Shown in pieces: positions 1-7,290 of a stretch of 8,022 nt of DNA. The position numbers and the translations under genes are program-made. The notes beneath the pieces were generated by a model, which saw only the letters and a program-made list of their open reading frames with translations, was not told the origin of the DNA and did no database searches. Each line of letters opens with the position of its first letter. The stretch's first letter is position 1. This stretch comes from an uncultured bacterium (GTDB lineage: Bacteria; Bacteroidota; Bacteroidia; Bacteroidales; Paludibacteraceae), in assembly GCA_946183755.1 (NCBI GenBank), contig CAMHCZ010000086.1, positions 1-8,022 on the forward strand, written 5' to 3'.

Positions 1-5
1 TTGTC

Positions 6-13
6 TATCTTTG
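6..13 (+). promoter_or_regulatory. Predicted promoter -7 box for the dnaN operon
   Basis: TATCTTTG matches the Bacteroidetes primary-sigma -7 consensus TAnnTTTG exactly. It lies 51 bases before the dnaN ATG, implying a 5' leader of roughly 40-45 bases. The matching -33 TTTG box would lie outside the window and cannot be checked. The leader between them is A-rich with no Shine-Dalgarno sequence, which is normal in this phylum. Confidence 0.5.
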
Positions 14-64
14 AAAAATTTGTGAGTGAAAAACGGAAATAAAAACTAAAACAACATATCAGAT

Positions 65-1189
65 ATGAAATTTACAGTAAACAGCACAGACCTTCTTTCT
101 CGTCTCCAGATTGTCAGCCGCGTGATAGCGCCTAAGAGTACTCTTCCTATCCTTGAAGATGTATTGTTTGACATCGCTGACGGCAAATTGACGCTCACTG
201 CGTCTGACTTGGACACGACTCTCGTGACAACAATGGACCTGCCAAGCGCCGATGCAGACATCAAAGTGGCAATCTCGTCAAAGATGCTGCTTGAGACAGT
301 GAGAGAGTTCTCCGACCAGCCTCTCGAATTCAACATCAACGACAATAACTTCGCTATAATCATAAAGACAGCTTCGGGTTCATACAACCTCGTGGGACAG
401 AACGGTGCCGAGTATCCTGCTCTGCCTTCGTTCGACGATAACGCCAACAGCATCGTGTTCCCTGTCGAGACACTTTACGAGGCTATCTCAAAGACTATCT
501 TCGCGACTACCGACGACGATTTGCGTCCTGTGATGAACGGCGTGAACTTCGACATAACCGAGAACAATGTTACAACCGTTGCGACTGACGCTCATAAGCT
601 TGTGAGATTCACAACTTCAGAGGTCAAGGGTTCTGCCGATTCTTCATTCATTCTGGCTAAGAAGTCAGCGAATCCGCTGCTCACAGTGCTTCAGAAAGAG
701 TCGGGTAGCGTGGTTGTGAAGTACGACAGCAAGAACCTTCAGTTCAGCCTCGACAACTACAACATGTACTGCCGTCAGGTGGAGGGCAGATACCCTAACT
801 ACAACGGCGTGATTCCACAGAACAATCCAAGAAAGATAATCGTGGACCGTCAGGCGTTCATCGGAGCGTTGAAACGTGTGTCTATCTTCGCCAATGAGGC
901 AAGCAACCTTATCAAGCTGCACATCCTTCCTAACGAGATACAGGTTTCCGCACAGGACCTCGATTTCTCTGTGTCTGCCGAGGAGAAGCTCCAGTGCCAG
1001 TACGAAGGCGACGAGATGAGCATCGGATTCAAGTCTTCGTTCCTCGTCGAGATACTTAAGAACATCGATTCTGACGATATACTCATGGAGCTGGCTGACG
1101 CATCAAGAGCCGGCATTATCCTGCCTCTGAAGAACAAGGATAATGAGGACCTGCTGATGCTCCTCATGCCAATGCTGCTTAACGAATAA
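65..1189 (+). CDS. dnaN: DNA polymerase III subunit beta (sliding clamp)
   Basis: This is the replication sliding clamp, a ring-shaped dimer that encircles DNA and tethers the polymerase III core and other partners to the template. The 374-residue length fits the family (about 365-380) and allows the usual three clamp domains of about 120 residues each. Recognisable family segments include the N-terminus MKFTVNSTDLLSRLQ, LPILEDVLFDI near residues 27-37, DLRPVMNGVNF near 152-162, ATDAHKLVRF near 173-182, the EGRYPNY segment near 240, and the C-terminal LLMPMLLNE that closes domain III. The ATG at 65 is the natural start because it gives the canonical MKFTV beginning. It heads a plus-strand operon with an exonuclease 11 bases downstream. 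No frameshift or missing domain is visible. Confidence 0.97.
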   Translation: MKFTVNSTDLLSRLQIVSRVIAPKSTLPILEDVLFDIADGKLTLTASDLDTTLVTTMDLPSADADIKVAISSKMLLETVREFSDQPLEFNINDNNFAIIIKTASGSYNLVGQNGAEYPALPSFDDNANSIVFPVETLYEAISKTIFATTDDDLRPVMNGVNFDITENNVTTVATDAHKLVRFTTSEVKGSADSSFILAKKSANPLLTVLQKESGSVVVKYDSKNLQFSLDNYNMYCRQVEGRYPNYNGVIPQNNPRKIIVDRQAFIGALKRVSIFANEASNLIKLHILPNEIQVSAQDLDFSVSAEEKLQCQYEGDEMSIGFKSSFLVEILKNIDSDDILMELADASRAGIILPLKNKDNEDLLMLLMPMLLNE

Positions 1190-1200
1190 TCCTGAAAGAA

Positions 1201-1971
1201 ATGAAGCTGAAGTTAGAGCGTCCATTAGTGTTCTTCGATTTGGAGACCACTGGAACCGATCCGTCAAAAGACCGCATCGTGGAAATGTCATACATCAAGG
1301 TCTATCCAGATGGCGAAGAGGAAAGCAAAACTATGAGAGTGAATCCTGGATGCCATATTCCAGAAGGAGCGTCCGCTGTGCACGGCATCTACGATGATGA
1401 CGTGAAGGACAAGCCTTTGTTCAAGGATGTTGCCAAGCAAGTGGCAGAGGTGTTCAAGGACAGCGACATAGCCGGTTTCAATTCCAACAAGTTCGATGTT
1501 CCTATGCTTGCCGAGGAATTCCTCAGAGCAGGCGTGCTGGACGTGGATTTCAGCATTTGCAAGAAGATTGACGTGCAGGTGATATACCACAAGCATGAGC
1601 CAAGAACACTGTCGGCTGCGTACAAGTTCTACTGCGACGCCGACCTCGAGAACGCACACAGCGCATTGGCAGACACTAGAGCCACTTATGATGTTCTGAA
1701 GGCTCAGCTTGACAAGTACGACGACTTGGAGAACTCCGTTGATTTCCTTGATAAATACTCAAACTTCACGAATAACGTTGACCTTGACGGAAAAATCGTT
1801 TATAACGAGCAGGGTAAGGAAATCATAAACTTCGGCAAGAACAAAGGAAAAACAGTGGAGGACGTGCTGAAGTATGAGCCGGGCTACATCTCATGGATGC
1901 TGTCGGGTGATTTCACTTTAAGCACAAAGCAGGCTTTAGTGAGACTCAGGAAAAAGTACACTGGCAACTAA
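1201..1971 (+). CDS. DEDDh 3'-5' exonuclease, DNA polymerase III epsilon-like
   Basis: This is a predicted 3'-5' exonuclease of the DnaQ/ExoX superfamily (256 residues). The catalytic DEDDh set is visible: Asp13 and Glu15 in FFDLETTG (Exo I), Asp99 in NSNKFDVPML (Exo II), and His153 with Asp158 in AHSALADT (Exo III). The nuclease domain covers about residues 8-170. A linker follows, then a C-terminal module at about 207-250 (INFGKNKGKTVEDVL ... YISWML) that resembles the ExoX-like C-terminal domain. It may act as proofreading epsilon for the replicase or as a separate repair exonuclease. The position directly after dnaN favours a replication role by inference. There is no DnaE-type fusion. 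The stop codon overlaps the next ATG by one base (TAATG), which suggests translational coupling with the tRNA methyltransferase. Confidence 0.92.
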   Translation: MKLKLERPLVFFDLETTGTDPSKDRIVEMSYIKVYPDGEEESKTMRVNPGCHIPEGASAVHGIYDDDVKDKPLFKDVAKQVAEVFKDSDIAGFNSNKFDVPMLAEEFLRAGVLDVDFSICKKIDVQVIYHKHEPRTLSAAYKFYCDADLENAHSALADTRATYDVLKAQLDKYDDLENSVDFLDKYSNFTNNVDLDGKIVYNEQGKEIINFGKNKGKTVEDVLKYEPGYISWMLSGDFTLSTKQALVRLRKKYTGN

Positions 1972-2684
1972 TGCCTAACCAGTACTTCAAATTCAAGCAA
2001 TTCACAGTGAATCAGGACCGCTGTGCCATGAAAGTAGGCACAGACGGTGTCCTTTTGGGCTCGTGGGTTGATGTCGAGAAGGCGCAAAGGGTTCTTGACA
2101 TTGGCACAGGTACAGGGCTGCTTGCGCTCATGGTCGCGCAGCGGAACACTCAGGCTTCGGTTGACGCATTGGAGATTGATGCCGCCGCGGCAGAACAGGC
2201 GGCTGAGAATGCCGGCGCCAGTGAATGGCGTGGCAGAATAACCGTAATCAACGCCGACTTCCTGTCTCATGCCTTCGACAAGAAGTACGACCTCATAATC
2301 TGCAATCCGCCTTACTTCACGCAATCGCTCAAGTCGCCCGACAAGAAAAGAACTGCCGCCAGACATTCCGACAGTCTGCCGCTCGATAGGCTGGCTAAGG
2401 TTGTTTCCGGACTTTTAGCGGACGATGGCGTCTTCGCTGTGGTTCTGCCGATGCAGGAAGGCGAGGCGCTTGTGAATGAATGCCGTGGGTGCGGCATGGG
2501 AATAAAACGCAAGGCACATGTCTATGCCAAATCAGACAGCCAAACACCTAAGCGGGTGCTGCTGGAATTCTCAAAAAACACGGCTGAGACTGTAGAGGAG
2601 CGCATCGTTATAGAAAAGTGCGAGCGCCACGACTATACTGACCAGTACAAGGCTCTCACAAAGGATTTCTACCTGAACTTTTAG
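1971..2684 (+). CDS. trmN6: tRNA1(Val) (adenine(37)-N6)-methyltransferase
   Basis: This is a class I SAM-dependent N6-adenine methyltransferase of the TrmN6 (YfiC) type. In E. coli the family methylates A37 next to the anticodon of tRNA1(Val). The 237 residues include the family N-terminus FKFKQFTVNQDRCAMKVGTD, SAM motif I DIGTGTGLLAL (43-53), an acidic residue closing strand 2 (Glu68 in ALEID), and the catalytic NPPYF (112-116) typical of enzymes that methylate exocyclic amino groups. The downstream RHSDSLPL (131-138) is also family-typical. The C-terminal part is variable. The start overlaps the exonuclease stop by one base, so it is probably translated from the same message as dnaN. Its stop is only 6 bases from the stop of the convergent carbonic anhydrase gene, and no terminator is visible there. 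Substrate specificity is assigned by family only. Confidence 0.9.
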   Translation: MPNQYFKFKQFTVNQDRCAMKVGTDGVLLGSWVDVEKAQRVLDIGTGTGLLALMVAQRNTQASVDALEIDAAAAEQAAENAGASEWRGRITVINADFLSHAFDKKYDLIICNPPYFTQSLKSPDKKRTAARHSDSLPLDRLAKVVSGLLADDGVFAVVLPMQEGEALVNECRGCGMGIKRKAHVYAKSDSQTPKRVLLEFSKNTAETVEERIVIEKCERHDYTDQYKALTKDFYLNF

Positions 2685-2690
2685 CGCGGC

Positions 2691-3209
2691 TTACTTCTCG
2701 CTGTACCACGACGAGCAGTGGATGTAATGCTCCGCCTGCGCCTTGTGGCTTTCTGCCGTTTTCTCCTTGTCCAATATCTTAACGCATTTTGCCGGGATGC
2801 CTGCCCATAAGGTGTATGGCTCGATGACAGTGCCAGCCAGCACGACAGCCCCGGCAGCGACAATCGCTCCTTCGCCCACTGTGGCGTTGTCCAGCACTGT
2901 GGCGTTCATGCCTATGAGCGCGAGGTCGCTGATGGTGGCGCCGTGGATTATCGCCTTGTGTCCAATGGTCACGTCGTTGCCCACCACGACTTTCGACTTT
3001 CCGTAGCTCGCGTGCATTATCACTCCGTCCTGCACGTTGGTGCGCTCGCCTATGCTTATGGCGCCGACATCGGCACGGAGCACCGCTCCGAACCATACGC
3101 TCGACTGGCTGCCTATGGTGACTTCACCGCACAGCACGGCATCGTCGGCTATGAAGCAGTCGTCTGCGACTTCGGGCGTGAACCCGTTTACGGTTTTTAT
3201 GATGGGCAT
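2691..3209 (-). CDS. Gamma-class carbonic anhydrase family protein (YrdA/PaaY-like)
   Basis: This is a left-handed beta-helix protein built from hexapeptide repeats such as CGEVTIGSQSSVWFGAVLRA and IGEGAIV-type triplets, over about residues 10-140. It ends in a short C-terminal helical region ending SSWYSEK. Family members are trimers that bind zinc between subunits. The three expected histidine ligands are present: His66 (VIMH), His84 (IGH) and His89 (IIHG). The 172-residue length is normal for the short YrdA/PaaY-like branch, which lacks the acidic loop of the archaeal Cam enzyme, so CO2 hydration activity is not certain. No signal peptide is seen, so it is probably cytosolic. It is the last gene of a minus-strand operon, with its ATG 15 bases after the stop of the thioredoxin-like gene. 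Confidence 0.9.
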   Translation of the reverse strand: MPIIKTVNGFTPEVADDCFIADDAVLCGEVTIGSQSSVWFGAVLRADVGAISIGERTNVQDGVIMHASYGKSKVVVGNDVTIGHKAIIHGATISDLALIGMNATVLDNATVGEGAIVAAGAVVLAGTVIEPYTLWAGIPAKCVKILDKEKTAESHKAQAEHYIHCSSWYSEK

Positions 3210-3224
3210 TGTCTTGTGTTTATG

Positions 3225-4763
3225 TTATTGCACTTGAACGTCGATAGATGTCTCGTATTCAGCCACTTTTGCGTGCGCCTGGCGAGGCTTGTCGCTTTCC
3301 TTGCGCTCGTTTATCTCGTAGTTCAGAATTCTGTCGAGCGACTCTGCGTCTATCTTCTTGGCTATGATTTTCTTGTCCTTGTCCAGCAGGTAAACGCCAG
3401 GAGTGGTTGATGTGTCGTAGAATGTCCAGTAGTATGACTCACGGTCGGGGTCCCATGCGTTGGTCCAGTCCTGCAGCTTGTTCTTCTCGATGAACTCGGT
3501 CCATTCCTTCTTGTCGGTCATCAGATATATCGCCACGACCTCAAAACCCTTGTCCTTGTACTTCTCGTAAACGTCGTGGATTTTCGGTGTGGTCATCTGG
3601 CAGTGTCCGCATGTCGGCTCGTAGAAATAGACGAGTGTGAACTTCTTGTCCAGGTCGTAGATGTTGAACTTCTTGCCGTTGTATTTCACGAGCGGAAGGT
3701 TATGCCCCTTCATGCCTATCTGGTTGAATCGCACTTTGTTGTACTCGTTCACGATGTTGTTCATCAGTGTGGAGTCCGCCCAGTACGCTTTGCCTGTAAG
3801 GAAATACCGTTCGGTGATGCCGGCGAAGAGCTTGTCCATGCCCATGATTTTGCTTTCCACGGAGTATGTTATCACGTAGTTGGTCATGAGGTTGAAGGCA
3901 GTGGAGTCGCCCATGCTCTTCTCTATCAGTTTTATGCCTTCTGGTGCTATGCTGTCGGGCAGCTGGATTATTTGTCGGTTGAGGAATGCGTTCAGCTTGT
4001 CGTTCAGCATGTTGATGCGCCACACTCTCGGGTCGGACAGGTCGAAGTTGTCGAAGTAGTGGTCTTTGGCATACTGGTAGCGTGCCATCTGGAATTTCTC
4101 GTCCTTGCTGTCGCCGTCTATCAGCTCTTTAGGGAATTTAGGCGGAATAAGTGCGTTGATGAACACTCCGAGCATCTTGCCTTTGTATTTCTCTACCAGT
4201 TCAGCCTGCTTCGCCTCGACTTCCTTGTTGAGGCTGCTCATCGCGTCCTCGGCTTGCTTTTTCTCCTTGTCGTCTTTCGCGTTCTTTATCTGCTTGAAAA
4301 GCTCGTTCTGGCGGTAACGCTTCTCGGTCATGAATCTGCCGAAGTTCACAAACTCCACGGTCTGCTCTGCGCCAGTCGCAGTGAAGCATTCCACTATGCC
4401 TTTGGTGGTGTCCGACAGCGCGATGCCGATGTTCTGCTCGTCGCCCACGAGGAACTCGTAGTAGCGGCTATGCTCGTTGACGTAAAGCATGTAGAGTCCT
4501 TCCGCCAGTTTCTTTTTCTTGCTGAACAGTCCTTTGCCCTCGGCGTTAAGGCGCAGCGTGTCCACCGAGAATATCTTGCCGTTCAGATATGAGCCAAGGA
4601 AAACCGTCTTGTTTGCCAGCTGTGCCGCGCGCACGCTTATGTTGTAGCCGTTGGCTTGCACAGGCAGCGACGATTTCTGGTTCGTCGGTGCGGTTCTTGC
4701 TCCAGTCTTGCCCATCGCGCTCACGCAAATGGCGAGCATTATGGCGAATAATGTTCTTTTCAT
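3225..4763 (-). CDS. Exported thioredoxin-like protein with DUF4369/DUF5106-type N-terminal region
   Basis: This is a 512-residue predicted periplasmic thiol protein of a layout common in Bacteroidetes. Residues 1-22 form a signal peptide (MKRTLFAIMLAICVSAMG) with no lipobox cysteine. Residues about 40-130 look like a beta-rich DUF4369-type domain (VFLGSYLNGKIFSVDTL, then GLYMLYV). Residues about 145-195 are Lys/Glu-rich and probably helical or coiled-coil. The middle region up to about 350 resembles DUF5106. A TlpA/AhpC-like thioredoxin fold covers about 355-480, with the redox motif Cys385-Gly-His-Cys388 (YEPTCGHCQ) and the cis-proline Pro455 in TTPGVYL. A charged tail of about 30 residues follows. 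CGHC resembles the DsbA/PDI active site, so an oxidising or isomerising role is possible, but a TlpA-like reductase is equally plausible. The start is preceded by AAAAAGGAAC, an unusually Shine-Dalgarno-like stretch for this window. It lies 12 bases after the peptidase gene, in the same operon. Confidence 0.87.
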   Translation of the reverse strand: MKRTLFAIMLAICVSAMGKTGARTAPTNQKSSLPVQANGYNISVRAAQLANKTVFLGSYLNGKIFSVDTLRLNAEGKGLFSKKKKLAEGLYMLYVNEHSRYYEFLVGDEQNIGIALSDTTKGIVECFTATGAEQTVEFVNFGRFMTEKRYRQNELFKQIKNAKDDKEKKQAEDAMSSLNKEVEAKQAELVEKYKGKMLGVFINALIPPKFPKELIDGDSKDEKFQMARYQYAKDHYFDNFDLSDPRVWRINMLNDKLNAFLNRQIIQLPDSIAPEGIKLIEKSMGDSTAFNLMTNYVITYSVESKIMGMDKLFAGITERYFLTGKAYWADSTLMNNIVNEYNKVRFNQIGMKGHNLPLVKYNGKKFNIYDLDKKFTLVYFYEPTCGHCQMTTPKIHDVYEKYKDKGFEVVAIYLMTDKKEWTEFIEKNKLQDWTNAWDPDRESYYWTFYDTSTTPGVYLLDKDKKIIAKKIDAESLDRILNYEINERKESDKPRQAHAKVAEYETSIDVQVQ

Positions 4764-4775
4764 AGTTCCTTTTTG

Positions 4776-6545
4776 TTATATGTGCCGGCACTTGTTTGCG
4801 AGCCAAGCCTGTTCGTCGGCGGTAAGCCAAGGCGAAAGGCGCTGCAGCACCGTGTCGTGATATTCGTTAATCCAGTTTTTCTCTTCATCGCTTAGCAATG
4901 CTATTTCCATACCGTTGATGTCGAATGGACAGAGCGTAAGCACCTCAAATCCGAGGAACTGCTTCTCGCTTCCTTTGATGTCTTTTCTCACCACAAGCGT
5001 CAGATTCTCATGGCGTATGCCGTATTCGCCGGCTTTGTAGTATCCAGGCTCGTCGGATGTTATCATGCCGGGAATGAGTGGCGCGGAGTTGGTCCTCGGT
5101 GAGATGTTCTGCGGACCTTCATGCACACACAGGAAATGTCCTACGCCGTGTCCGGTGCCGTGTCCGTAGTCCAAACCGTATTTCCACAAATATTGCTTGG
5201 CGAGTGTGTCTAAGTTGTAGCCCGCAGTCCCGGCTGGGAATACGGCAGAGGCGAGCGCTATGTGCCCTTTCAGCACGAGGGTGAAGTCGCGTTTTGTTAT
5301 GTCAGGAACATCGCCGAGCGCGAATGTGCGTGTTATGTCGGTTGTGCCGTGTGGAAACTGTGCTCCAGAATCCACGAGCAGCAGGCTTCCGTATTTTATC
5401 TCAATGTCGGTCTCGGCTGTGGCGGAGTAGTGGACGATGGCTCCGTGAGCGCCGTATCCGGCTATCGTGCTGAAGCTCTCGCCTGCGAATTCCGGCAGCT
5501 CGGCGCGGAAGTCGTGCAGTCTTTCCGCGGCGCTTATCTCCGTCACCTTGTCGCCAGCGGCGAGCGCATTCTCAAGCCACATCCAGAAGCGCACGAGCGC
5601 CGCTCCGTCCTTCTCCATGGCGAGCCGTGTGCCTTCTATCTGCGTTTCGTTCTTCGCGGCTTTCATTTTGCTTATAGGCGACTGCATGAAGAACACGCGG
5701 TTGTTTTTCGCGGCGGTGTCGAATATGTGTGCGTTGGTGTGGTCCTTGTCCATGAGCACTTTCATGCCGCTCATGCCATTTATGTATTTCTCGAAGTCGT
5801 CGTATCCCTGCACTTTTATGCCGTTCCGCTCGCAGTGCGCCTTGACTTCGGCTGTCATCTTCTTGCTGTCGATGAAAAGCAGGCTCTCCTTCGGGGTGAT
5901 TATGGCGTATGAATATGTTACCGGGTTGTATTCCACATCGTTGCCTCTGATGTTGTACAGCCAGGCTATCTCGTCGAGCGCGGAGATTATGAGTGCGCAG
6001 TCGCTTGGGTAGAGTGTTCTCAGCCTTGCGATTTTCGATGAGGCTGTCTCGCCGGCATATTTCTCTTCGTGTACGAACACGCTTGAGCATGGCATCGACG
6101 GACGGTCTGCCCACGCTTCGCCTATGATGTCGCTCTCGCTGTCGATGGTGTAATCCCTGAGCGCAGTCTTCAGACTGCTCATCATGCTTATGGAGAACAA
6201 ATCCGCTGGTATGCTCACTTTCTGGCCTTTCGCCACGTTGGCACAAATCCATTTGTTCAGTGTCGGCGTTTTGTCAACTCCCATTTTCATCAGTTCTATG
6301 CCCGAGCCTTCGAGCTGCATTCCAGCTTGCAGGAAGTAGCGCGAATCGGTCCACAATGCGGCTTTGCCGGCGGTCACGGCAAGCGTCCCTGCCGAGCCCG
6401 TAAACCCGGAGAAGTGCTCTCTCGCCTTGAAGCGGTCGCAGACATACTCGCTGGAGTGTGGGTCGTCTGTAGGTATGACGACGGCGGCAATGCCATGCGC
6501 ATTCATGGCTTGCCTCAGTCGCTCTATGTGTTCCGTATTCTGCAT
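4776..6545 (-). CDS. Xaa-Pro aminopeptidase (aminopeptidase P family, M24B)
   Basis: This metallopeptidase removes the N-terminal residue from peptides with proline in position 2. At 589 residues it is the long, three-domain form resembling eukaryotic cytosolic APP1, not the shorter E. coli PepP. Two creatinase-like N-terminal domains (about 5-140 and 150-310) precede the pita-bread M24 catalytic domain (about 312-525) and a short M24 C-terminal domain (about 528-589). All five dinuclear metal ligands are recognisable: Asp392 (LVDSGAQF), Asp403 (TTDITRT), His466 (GTGHGVGH), Glu499 (SDEPGYY) and Glu513 (IRHENL). His372 in VHYSAT fits the substrate or proton-shuttle histidine. The frame is open to an ATG at 6593, but I chose 6545. 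A TAnnTTTG promoter box lies at 6573-6580, inside the longer version, and the family N-terminus begins around HIERLRQAM. No signal peptide is present, so it is probably cytosolic. It is the first gene of the minus-strand operon. Confidence 0.94.
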   Translation of the reverse strand: MQNTEHIERLRQAMNAHGIAAVVIPTDDPHSSEYVCDRFKAREHFSGFTGSAGTLAVTAGKAALWTDSRYFLQAGMQLEGSGIELMKMGVDKTPTLNKWICANVAKGQKVSIPADLFSISMMSSLKTALRDYTIDSESDIIGEAWADRPSMPCSSVFVHEEKYAGETASSKIARLRTLYPSDCALIISALDEIAWLYNIRGNDVEYNPVTYSYAIITPKESLLFIDSKKMTAEVKAHCERNGIKVQGYDDFEKYINGMSGMKVLMDKDHTNAHIFDTAAKNNRVFFMQSPISKMKAAKNETQIEGTRLAMEKDGAALVRFWMWLENALAAGDKVTEISAAERLHDFRAELPEFAGESFSTIAGYGAHGAIVHYSATAETDIEIKYGSLLLVDSGAQFPHGTTDITRTFALGDVPDITKRDFTLVLKGHIALASAVFPAGTAGYNLDTLAKQYLWKYGLDYGHGTGHGVGHFLCVHEGPQNISPRTNSAPLIPGMITSDEPGYYKAGEYGIRHENLTLVVRKDIKGSEKQFLGFEVLTLCPFDINGMEIALLSDEEKNWINEYHDTVLQRLSPWLTADEQAWLANKCRHI

Positions 6546-6572
6546 TGTGGACTCACGTTTTTTACAATTATG

Positions 6573-6580
6573 CAAATATA
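6573..6580 (-). promoter_or_regulatory. Predicted promoter -7 box for the aminopeptidase P operon
   Basis: Read on the minus strand this is TATATTTG, an exact match to the Bacteroidetes -7 consensus TAnnTTTG. It ends 27 bases before the chosen ATG at 6545, leaving a leader of about 20 bases. A TTG lies 15 bases further upstream, but that spacing is shorter than the roughly 19-21 expected for a -33 box, so only the -7 box is well supported. It should drive all three minus-strand genes. Confidence 0.55.
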
Positions 6581-6686
6581 ATGATTTCAGCATAACAAGG
6601 GTTTCGCGAATGCCATGGACGTGGTGCGTATGCTCATGAAGCCGGAGACTTATGGCGGAATCGTGATAAGCTTCTTGAAAAATATT

Positions 6687-6694
6687 TATATTGC
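6687..6694 (+). promoter_or_regulatory. Weak candidate -7 box for the small exported protein gene
   Basis: TATATTGC resembles TAnnTTTG but lacks one T. It sits 28 bases before the ATG at 6723 in an AT-rich stretch (about 6677-6692) unlike the GC-richer bases just upstream. The position suits a promoter, but the match is imperfect and I see no convincing -33 box. This is the best candidate in the 177-base divergent intergenic region on the plus strand. Confidence 0.28.
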
Positions 6695-6722
6695 AGACTG
6701 TAACCGATTAAAATCAGGGTGT

Positions 6723-7127
6723 ATGAAAAAGCTATTTTTATTGGCGGTGGCAGCCATGATGGCCACAGTTTTGAGTTTCGGACAGACTAATACTCAGGGT
6801 AAGAAGACTTTCAAGGTCTTTGTGGAGCTTGTAGGTCGCCAGGCGAATTTGTTTAGCACAAAGGTCAAGGTCAATCTGGACTTTGGCGAGCGTTCCGCTT
6901 GGGCGTCAATGGGCAATAAGGACGGAGTGGTGGACGAGAGCGGACGGTTGATAAAATTCAATTCTATGGTGGACGCGCTTAACTATATGGGCGAGCGAGG
7001 ATGGGTGTTCGAACAGGCTTACACAGTGACGGCTGGCAATGAGAATGTTTATCACTGGCTGCTGAGCAAGGAGGTCTCGAACTACGATGAAGTGAAGGAA
7101 GGCATCCTTCAGCGCGCCGATTTCTGA
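6723..7127 (+). CDS. Small exported protein of unknown function
   Basis: This is a 134-residue protein I cannot assign to a named family. Residues 1-20 form a clear Sec signal peptide (two lysines, then a hydrophobic stretch LFLLAVAAMMATVLSFG), with cleavage probably near Gly20-Gln21. There is no lipobox cysteine, so it should be released into the periplasm. The mature part of about 114 residues contains no cysteine and looks like a compact alpha/beta domain: a beta-strand-rich part (FKVFVELVG, KVKVNLDFG), then IKFNSMVDALNYMGERGW (77-94) and VYHWLLSKEV (109-118). The pattern 'IKFNS-DALN-GW' followed by 'YHWLL' feels familiar from small secreted Bacteroidetes proteins, but I have no function to offer. 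The ATG at 6723 is chosen over the in-frame upstream ATG at 6615 because only it places the signal peptide at the N-terminus. It is probably monocistronic, since a new promoter box follows at 7244. Confidence 0.82.
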   Translation: MKKLFLLAVAAMMATVLSFGQTNTQGKKTFKVFVELVGRQANLFSTKVKVNLDFGERSAWASMGNKDGVVDESGRLIKFNSMVDALNYMGERGWVFEQAYTVTAGNENVYHWLLSKEVSNYDEVKEGILQRADF

Positions 7128-7243
7128 TGCGCTTCGTGCTTTTTGTGTGTGAAGCGGCGCTGCTGTCCGAAGTTGACGGCTTTATGGATATTGGTATCTG
7201 TAAAATACCTTTTTTGTGGTAGAACTTTGTGTGATTCCAAGCA

Positions 7244-7251
7244 TAACTTTG
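7244..7251 (+). promoter_or_regulatory. Predicted promoter -7 box for the leader ORF and methyltransferase
   Basis: TAACTTTG matches the Bacteroidetes TAnnTTTG consensus exactly. A TTTG at 7226-7229 lies 14 bases upstream, closer than the usual -33 spacing, and another at 7213-7216 lies 27 bases upstream, so the -33 box is unclear. Transcription would begin near 7257-7260, about 30 bases before the leader ORF start at 7291. That suits a leader transcript in which this ORF is the first substantial one. Confidence 0.5.
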
Positions 7252-7290
7252 CAGTCGTAAATGATTGGTTAATTCATCTCCGTAAAGAAA

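Noticed and set aside
3576..4592. A 338-codon plus-strand ORF antisense to the thioredoxin-like gene.
   Set aside because: The minus-strand protein has a signal peptide, a CGHC active site and family-like domains. The plus-strand translation is low-complexity Val/Leu/His-rich text typical of a codon-bias shadow.
4782..4791. The perfect palindrome GTGCCGGCAC at the 3' end of the aminopeptidase gene.
   Set aside because: It has no loop, lies within codons, and is not followed by a T-tract in the direction of transcription. A 10-base palindrome is not unusual enough to call an operator.
6615..6722. A longer start for the small exported protein, adding 36 residues.
   Set aside because: It would bury the signal peptide inside the protein and would lie upstream of the AT-rich promoter-like segment.
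7130..7156. An inverted repeat CGCTTC/GAAGCG just after the small exported protein gene, a possible terminator.
   Set aside because: The stem is only 6 bp with a 15-base loop, and GC-rich sequence follows it with no T-tract.
7127..7222. A 31-codon ORF whose ATG overlaps the stop of the small exported protein gene by one base.
   Set aside because: The overlap would suit translational coupling, but the peptide has no recognisable feature, and the ORF ends before the promoter box at 7244. Chance is the simpler explanation.
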